This document shows, in pieces, positions 58,274 to 64,000 of a stretch of 64,000 bases of DNA. A model generated the notes under the pieces. That model saw only the letters and a program-made list of their open reading frames with translations, was not told the origin of the DNA and searched no databases. The stretch comes from Otis tarda (taxonomy: Eukaryota > Chordata > Aves > Otidiformes > Otididae). How positions within the stretch are numbered: the first letter of the stretch is position 1; each line of letters opens with the position of its first letter. A program made the position numbers and the translations under genes. The stretch is from NCBI GenBank assembly GCA_026413225.1, contig CM048591.1:47451803-47515802 (forward strand), given 5' to 3'.

Positions 58274-58717
58274 ATGCAATTAGTGTTGCTGGGGGAGGGG
58301 GAGCACAGTTCAGCCCACGGCTATCGGCATGGCGCCAGTGCCAGCACCAAGCGCCCAGAAGTCAGGGAAGGATCGCAGGTAGGTGCAAATAAACCTAATC
58401 TGCGATACAAAAGAACACCTGTCACTCCAGCCAGCAAGTCGGTTTTATCGGGGACCCTGCTGAAGTGTCTCTATACCAAAGCACGCAGCATGGGGAATAA
58501 ACAGGAAGAACTGGAGATGCGTGCACGCGAGCAGGGCTACGACCTTGTTGGCATCACGGAGACGTGGTGGGACGACTCTTACGACTGGAGCGTCAACATG
58601 GAGGGGTACAGGCTTTTAGAAAAGACAGGCAGGGAAGACGAGGAGGGGGTGTCGCTCTCTATGTCAGCAACCGGCTGGAGTGCGTGGAGCTCCGCCTGGG
58701 GATGGGAGAGGAGCTGA
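58274..58717 (+). CDS. CR1 ORF2 N-terminal piece (start of the endonuclease domain)
   Basis: This frame encodes the beginning of the apurinic-type endonuclease: '[20 protein letters not shown]' and '[13 protein letters not shown]...NMEGYRLL'. The family normally has Asn in 'LYTNARS'; here the codon at 58478-58480 is AAA (Lys), removing a residue that in this nuclease family contacts the metal/phosphate site. Homology leaves this frame at about 58615; codons after that are out of frame with ORF2. A single missing base in the Phe codon near 58616 joins it to the 889-residue frame below. Confidence 0.85.
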   Translation: MQLVLLGEGEHSSAHGYRHGASASTKRPEVREGSQVGANKPNLRYKRTPVTPASKSVLSGTLLKCLYTKARSMGNKQEELEMRAREQGYDLVGITETWWDDSYDWSVNMEGYRLLEKTGREDEEGVSLSMSATGWSAWSSAWGWERS

Positions 58718-61233
58718 CAGAGAGCTTATGGGTCAAGATCAGAGGACAGGGTCGGACGGGGGATGTTACGGTGGGGGTCTGTTACAGGCCGCCTGGCCAG
58801 GAAGACAGAGCGGACGAGGCGCTCTATAGGCAGATAGGAGCAGCCTCACAGCGGTCACAGGCCCTGGTCCTCATGGGGGACTTCAACCACCCTGACATCT
58901 GTTGGAGAGACAACATGGCAGGGCACAGGCAGTCCAGGAGGTTCCTGGAATGCGTGGACGATAACTTCCTCCTGCAGGCGATAGAGGAGCCGACAAGGAG
59001 GGGTGCCATGCTGGACCTTGTGCTCACCAACAGGGAGGGGCTGGTGGGGGACGTGAAACTGATGGACAGCCTTGGCTGCAGTGACCATGACGCGGTGGAG
59101 TTCAAGATCCACGGGGCGGCGAGGAAACTGCACAGTAAGCTCTGTGCCCTAGATTTCAGGAAGGCGGACTTCGGCCTCTTCAGGAACCTCATGGGCAAAG
59201 TGCCATGGGAGGCGGCCCTGGAGGGAAGAGGGGCCCGGGAAAGTTGGTCCATATTTAAGGAGCACCTCCTTCAAGCTCAGCAGAGGTGCATCCCGATGAA
59301 GAAGAAGTCGGGCAAAAAGGCCAGGAGGCCAGCGTGGATGAGCAAGGAGCTCCTGGACCAACTGAAAGTAAAGAAGGAAGCCTATAGAGGGTGGAAGCGG
59401 GGACAGGTAGCCTGGGAGGACTACCGAGTGGCTGTGCGAGCGGCCAGAGATAGGGTGAGGAAGGCTAAAGCCCTGATGGAATCGAATCTGGCCAGGGATA
59501 TAAAAAGTAACAAGAAAAGCTTTTACAGGTATGTAGGGGACAAAAGAAAATCCAAGGAGAATGTAGGCCCCCTCCGGAAGGTAACGGGTGTCGTGGTTAC
59601 CTGGGATGTGGAGAAGGCTGAGGTACTCAACGACTTTTTTGCCTCAGTCTTCACTGATAAGGGCTCTTGTCTCCCCACCCAAGCTGTGGAAGGCACAGGC
59701 AGGGACTGTGAGGATGAAGAACCGCCCACGGTGCTCGAAGAGCAGGTTCAGGACCATCTAAGGAACTTGAAGGTGCACAAGTCCATGGGGCCTGATGAGA
59801 TCCATCTGCGCGTCCTGAGGGAACTGGCGGATGAAGTTGCAAAGCCACTGGCCATCATATTTGAGAAATCGTGGCGGTCTGGTGAGGTCCCCGATGACTG
59901 GAAGAGAGGGAACATAACCCCCATTTTTAAAAAGGGGAATAAGGAAGACCCGGGCAAGTACAGGCTGGTCAGCCTCACCTCCGTGCCTGGCAAGGTCATG
60001 GAGCAGATTCTCCTGGAAACCATGCTAAGGCACATGGAGAGCAAGGAGGTGGTTGGTGACAGCCAACATGGCTTCACCAAGGGCAGATCGTGCCTGACCA
60101 ATTTGGTGGCCTTTTATGACGGGGTGATGGCATCGGTGGACAAGGGACGGGCAACGGATATCGTCTACCTGGACTTGTGCAAAGTTTTTGACACTGTCCC
60201 GCATGACATCCTTCTCTCTAAACTAGAGAGGCATGGGTTCAATGGATGGACCACTCGGTGGATAAGGAGTTGGCTGGATGGCTGCACTCAGAGAGTGGTG
60301 GTCAACGGCTCAATGTCCAAGTGGAGACCGGTCACCAGTGGTGTCCCTCAGGGGTCCGTGCTGGGCCCGGCCCTGTTCAACATCTTTGTCAGCGACATGG
60401 ACAGTGGGATAAAGTGCACCCTCAGCAAGTTCGCCGATGACACCAAGCTGTGTGGTGCCGTCGACTCACTGGAAGGGAGGGATGCCATCCAGAGGGACCT
60501 GGACAGGCTGGAGAGGTGGGCCCATGCCAACCTCATGAAGTTCAACCAGGCCAAGTGCAAGGTCCTGCACCTGGGTCGTGGCAATCCCAGGCACAAATAC
60601 AGGCTGGGCGGAGAATGGATTGAGAGCAGCCCTGAGGAGAAAGACTTGGGAGTGCTGGTAGACGAGAGGCTCAACATGAGCGGGCAATGCGCCCTTGCAG
60701 CCCAGAAGGCCAACCACATCCTGGGCTGCATCAAGAGGAGCGTGGCCAGCAGGTCGAGGGAGGTTATTCTGCTCCTCTACTCTGCCCTGGTGAGACCCCA
60801 CCTGGAGTACTGCGTCCAGTTCTGGAGTCCCCAACACAAGAAGGACATGGACCAGTTGGAAAGGGTCCAGAGGAGGGCCACCAAGATGATCAGAGGGCTG
60901 GAGCACCTCTCCTATGAGGACAGGCTGAGAGAGTTGGGGCTGTTCAGCCTGGAGAAGAGGAGGCTCCGGGGAGACCTGATAGCGGTCTTCCAATACCTCA
61001 AGGGGGCCTACAGGAAAGATGGGGAGAAGCTGTTCAGTAGGGCCTGTTGTGATAGGACAAGGGGTAATGGGTTTAAATTAGAAGGAGGTAGGTTTAGATT
61101 AGATATTAGAAAAAAATTTTTTACAATGAGAGTTGTAGAGCACTGGAACAGGTTGCCCAGAGAGGTGGTGGATGCCCCATCCCTGGAAATGTTCAAGGCC
61201 AGGCTGGATGAGGCTCTGAGCAACCTGATCTAG
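58564..61233 (+). CDS. CR1 ORF2 main part: endonuclease remainder, reverse transcriptase, C-terminal region
   Basis: Open for 889 codons, but ORF2 homology begins at about residue 18 ([16 protein letters not shown]), so the ATG at 58564 is not the element's natural start. Endonuclease residues: D106 and N108 in GDFNHPD, and S173-D174-H175-D176. RT motifs in order: '[15 protein letters not shown]' at about 445, motif A '[13 protein letters not shown]' at about 535, motif B '[11 protein letters not shown]' at about 592, and the catalytic FADD at 623-626. The C-terminus ends [11 protein letters not shown]2 nicks target DNA and reverse transcribes its own RNA from the 3' end. No stop interrupts it. 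Together with the N-terminal piece the family length of nearly 990 residues is covered. Confidence 0.93.
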   Translation: MVGRLLRLERQHGGVQAFRKDRQGRRGGGVALYVSNRLECVELRLGMGEELTESLWVKIRGQGRTGDVTVGVCYRPPGQEDRADEALYRQIGAASQRSQALVLMGDFNHPDICWRDNMAGHRQSRRFLECVDDNFLLQAIEEPTRRGAMLDLVLTNREGLVGDVKLMDSLGCSDHDAVEFKIHGAARKLHSKLCALDFRKADFGLFRNLMGKVPWEAALEGRGARESWSIFKEHLLQAQQRCIPMKKKSGKKARRPAWMSKELLDQLKVKKEAYRGWKRGQVAWEDYRVAVRAARDRVRKAKALMESNLARDIKSNKKSFYRYVGDKRKSKENVGPLRKVTGVVVTWDVEKAEVLNDFFASVFTDKGSCLPTQAVEGTGRDCEDEEPPTVLEEQVQDHLRNLKVHKSMGPDEIHLRVLRELADEVAKPLAIIFEKSWRSGEVPDDWKRGNITPIFKKGNKEDPGKYRLVSLTSVPGKVMEQILLETMLRHMESKEVVGDSQHGFTKGRSCLTNLVAFYDGVMASVDKGRATDIVYLDLCKVFDTVPHDILLSKLERHGFNGWTTRWIRSWLDGCTQRVVVNGSMSKWRPVTSGVPQGSVLGPALFNIFVSDMDSGIKCTLSKFADDTKLCGAVDSLEGRDAIQRDLDRLERWAHANLMKFNQAKCKVLHLGRGNPRHKYRLGGEWIESSPEEKDLGVLVDERLNMSGQCALAAQKANHILGCIKRSVASRSREVILLLYSALVRPHLEYCVQFWSPQHKKDMDQLERVQRRATKMIRGLEHLSYEDRLRELGLFSLEKRRLRGDLIAVFQYLKGAYRKDGEKLFSRACCDRTRGNGFKLEGGRFRLDIRKKFFTMRVVEHWNRLPREVVDAPSLEMFKARLDEALSNLI

Positions 61234-61320
61234 TTGGGGATGTCCCTGCTTCTTGCAGGGGGGTTCGACTAGATGACCTTTGAAGGTCCCTTCCAACTGT
61301 AACCATTCTATGATTCTATG

Positions 61321-62146
61321 AACTGTATCCTGTTGACAGCACCAAAGCAAAATTCCATCCTCTAAGTCTCTGTATCTTCTTTCTACAAATTCCTGAAGTT
61401 GCTATCACACATAGTCTGATGTGGTGAGGAAAGCAAAGACAGGAATGGTAAGCAAATAGAATGAGTTGAGATCCTGATTGTATTCTGGTGTCCCAGTGTT
61501 GCTTATCAACGCTGAAACACGCGTGTTCTGTTCTCTGGCTCCATATTCAGCGCTGCAGCTACTCTGTGGTTATGACGAGCGCTGCTTTTACCAGCACCCT
61601 TAATTAACACCTATCAGCGGCATAGTAGTCACATTAACAGTATCTGAATTTAGATTTGAAGTTGACACATTGTCACACTACTCCACGAGAATAGACTGTT
61701 CTTTTCTAAATGTTATCTGTTTTGAAATCTAAAGAATTGCACATTTAAAGTCACACAGGAATTTGAGTATGTGGAGGATTTTACTGTGGGTGGTGCAGTA
61801 GGAGAGGTCACATGCAGAGACCAAGGCAGAAGTATCCCACATGTAGAAAGAAGAAAGAACTGAACTACTTGCTGTAGAACTAGCTGTAACTGCCGTGAAA
61901 GATGCTTACAGAGAAAGTTGTTGGAACTCCGGGCTGAAAAAAGGTGTGGGACTGTGACAATAAAATTCTACTGTCTTTGTTTGAATCTTCCTATGCTCAA
62001 GATAGTGGGACTTTGAAAATGAACCAGATCGGCCAAAAAAAAAAGCCCTCAAACCTTTGGTTTTCTGCTCACGTCGAGAGAGTAAGCACCAGCTTTGTCT
62101 GAATCTTGTAGCACATGTCCAAAACCAAGCAACTTTCTGGCAGGTA
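61321..62146. other. Intergenic, possibly partly repeat-derived
   Basis: From about 61910 the sequence becomes less AT-rich, with TGACAATAAAATTC and a run of ten A near 62034, and leads into the LTR. Whether it belongs to the same element could not be decided. Nothing else was recognised. Confidence 0.4.
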
Positions 62147-62517
62147 TGTGGAAGCAGGCCGCATTAATGCCTAAAATTTGGTCAAGGACACAGCAGCATC
62201 ACGAGTGAGAGATGGTGAGAGGTATGTGGAGGCCGCATGTTTCTGCAGTTTCTGAGTTATCAGGAAGAAACGGGTGCATCTGCTGGAACACAGTTCCCTT
62301 CTACGCAGATGCTGCCCTGCCATATCAAGGCCCTTCTCAGAGCAGTTTATATCTGCCGTAAATGTATATAAACCCTAGTTCTCTTGTGTTAAGTCAGAGT
62401 TCGTATCAACAGAGGGCTGCATCTTTGTCTATCTGCCTTCTCTCCTATAGCTGTAGAAATAAACTTCTTCCACCTGACCTGAATCTGCATAGTAGACTGC
62501 ATGTTTACTCCGTGACA
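62147..62517 (+). mobile_element. Solo LTR of an endogenous retrovirus, ERV1-like
   Basis: Ends TCCGTGACA at 62517 followed by GGTA. A left end TGTGGA... preceded by GGTA occurs twice, at 62147 and at 62225, because the phrase GGTATGTGGA...GGCCGCAT is duplicated. The LTR is thus about 371 or 293 bp. Sense plus: TATATAAACCCTAG at about 62366, a short R-like part, AATAAA at 62459-62464 and CTTCTTCCACCTGACC. The four-base target duplication GGTA is typical of gammaretrovirus-like (ERV1) elements. No internal sequence remains. Confidence 0.7.
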
Positions 62518-64000
62518 GGTATTTTCTGTAGCAATGCATAAAAGTGTAATAGCTCAGGCCACTTCTTGGCAATTTATGCTCTATTGTACTTCAACCATGG
62601 GAATTTCTGACTGACTGAATTCAACTCTGTGAATCCAGGCAGAATGCTCCTTGCTCACAAATCAAGCTATGGTTTGTAATCTGCTTATCAGATTTGTTTT
62701 AAAAAGAGTTGACATGCTTGTCCTTTGAAAGAGGCTATTAGTTTGAGGTATTTATTTTCAATCTCATTCTAGAACATTCTTATCTTATGGTCAGATGCCA
62801 AAACACAATATGCAATATAAAATCTGAGGACACTACAAGCTATGTTAGAAGTATTTAATCTGTTAGAGCTTAAAAGAAAGAACTTGATGGACCATCAAGT
62901 GCAGTCTGGATATGCCACGGTATATTGCCAGTTGTATTTGTTGACAAACTACTTGTTGACAAATAATTTGTTGCTCCACCCCAACTGCACTTAGCATATA
63001 GATAATCCATTAATGCAGGGCTTCCAGAAGCATCCCCCTGGCTTTCAGAAGAGTGGTGCAATTACCATGCTGGATAGAAATAGGATTATTATTGAAATGG
63101 GATGTGGGAGGGTCTCTTCTACTTAAAATAGTAAGGGAGTGGGTGTTTGAGAGTTAAGCAAGCTGGCAAGAGACACAGCCAGTTGCAGCTGCTCCTGGCT
63201 AGGAGGGAGAGGGGAAGGGCAGAAGGTCTGTTAGTTTGGAGTTGCTACTGGCCTGGCTAGTTGCCTTCAGGCTTGTAGCTGTTGCTGTAGACCCAAGGCC
63301 AAGGGTAGGTCAGACTAAGGAGCAGGGGATGGAGGGGAGGAGGGAAGAGAAGAGGGACCAGTCCTACCCTTCTGTATTACCTATGCTTTCTATATGGAAC
63401 AGCAAAGCTGAGACCCAGCAGCGGAAGCCAAACCTGAATCCCCATCTGAGGGTTTTAAAGAGACAGGCTTGGTCCTTTGCTAGACAAGGTGAAGGAGGGA
63501 AAAGACTGTATTTGTCACAACCTGCTCTCCTGCCCCGTGCTATGCCCACATTGGCAAATCCTGTCTGTTCAGCTGTCTTGAGATGTTCTCTCCAAATCCT
63601 TATATGTTTTATCTAATGAAGAGATTCACAGTTCCTGAGAACTCCTGAGAAAAGCTATTTTAATCTCAGCAGCTGTCAGACTCCACAAAACACAGGGTCG
63701 GTTAATGTGGGAGGTCAGCCCTGGAGCAGTAGTCATCTGCTGGTTTTCAGCATATTACCTTCACTTTCCCATGTGTTTCTCCAGTTTTTGTCATCCATAT
63801 TTATCACTCTCGTATTTACTATTTGTACTGAAGTACACTAGCTCCTAAGTTTTCATGCATTAATAAGAGAAAATCTTCTAGCAGACTTATTTTGTTTGTA
63901 TTAGGTGTAATTTACAACGCATGTAATAAGTAAAATGGATTCTTTTAAAAAAGTGGATGTATGAAGTTATATCAGTGAGTTACAGTCTGGAACTCAAGAA
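62518..64000. other. Intergenic, nothing firmly recognised
   Basis: AT-rich except 63150-63560, which is GC-richer with GGGAGAGGGGAAGGG-type purine runs and an open frame of 126 codons on the plus strand (63236-63616). That frame has no recognisable domain, no clear splice context and no strong start context, so no gene is called. Confidence 0.45.

Larger units (their letters stand above)
58265..61320 (+). mobile_element. CR1 LINE with almost complete ORF2, about 3.05 kb
   Basis: The best-preserved CR1 of the window. It has essentially all of ORF2 (endonuclease, RT and C-terminal region), then the 3' UTR with the palindromic AGATGACCTTTGAAGGTCCC block and terminal ATTCTATG repeats ending at 61320. 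ORF1 and the 5' UTR are missing, so it is 5'-truncated; the left edge near 58265 is approximate. The block is GC-rich compared with its AT-rich surroundings. Its near-intact frame implies a recent insertion. Confidence 0.95.

Noticed and set aside
60348-60993. Minus-strand frames of 128 and 175 codons
   Set aside because: Exact antisense shadows of the CR1 ORF2 coding strand.

Overview
The window is vertebrate nuclear DNA from a bird. It holds two intact single-copy genes in the same orientation, surrounded by AT-rich introns and intergenic sequence with many CR1 LINE copies and solo LTRs of kinds familiar from birds. The first gene is SPIN1 (spindlin 1, a histone-methylation reader). All five coding exons and a long 3' UTR are present; the promoter and first non-coding exon lie before base 1. 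The second is NXNL2 (nucleoredoxin-like 2, RdCVF2), complete from a CpG-island TATA promoter to its poly(A) signal. The order SPIN1 then NXNL2, head to tail, is the order on human 9q22, a region corresponding to the avian Z chromosome. A Z location is therefore the best guess. Birds also carry a W-linked spindlin gametolog, so the sex chromosome is inferred, not shown.

Layout. 1-3088: end of SPIN1 intron 1, with a CR1 fragment and an LTR-like stretch. 3089-28600: SPIN1, with introns 2-5 carrying two CR1 copies and one solo LTR with clean target duplications. 28600-42840: about 14 kb intergenic, with two CR1 copies and two related solo LTRs of about 1.0-1.15 kb. 42840-43870: CpG island with the NXNL2 promoter and exon 1. 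43530-50054: the single NXNL2 intron, with a CR1 tail and a solo LTR. 50055-50670: exon 2 and 3' end. 50670-64000: intergenic, with an old CR1, a CR1 tail, a nearly full-ORF2 CR1 of about 3 kb, and a short solo LTR near 62.5 kb.

The two host genes are not known to share a pathway. SPIN1 acts in the nucleus on H3K4me3-marked chromatin; NXNL2 is a thioredoxin-fold protein of sensory cells. The most notable host observations concern NXNL2: it keeps a complete Trp-Cys-Ser-Pro-Cys redox site, unlike the mammalian proteins as I recall them, and its 5' splice site contains an in-frame stop, so intron retention would give a 101-residue short form. Among the repeats, the CR1 at 58.3-61.3 kb has an ORF2 with only one frameshift, and two other CR1 copies share a derived lesion next to the polymerase catalytic motif. 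I found no previously undescribed multi-gene system, no tRNA or rRNA gene and no CRISPR array. Repeat density is high for a bird, which could fit a lineage with recent CR1 activity such as woodpeckers or hornbills, but the species cannot be read from this sequence.
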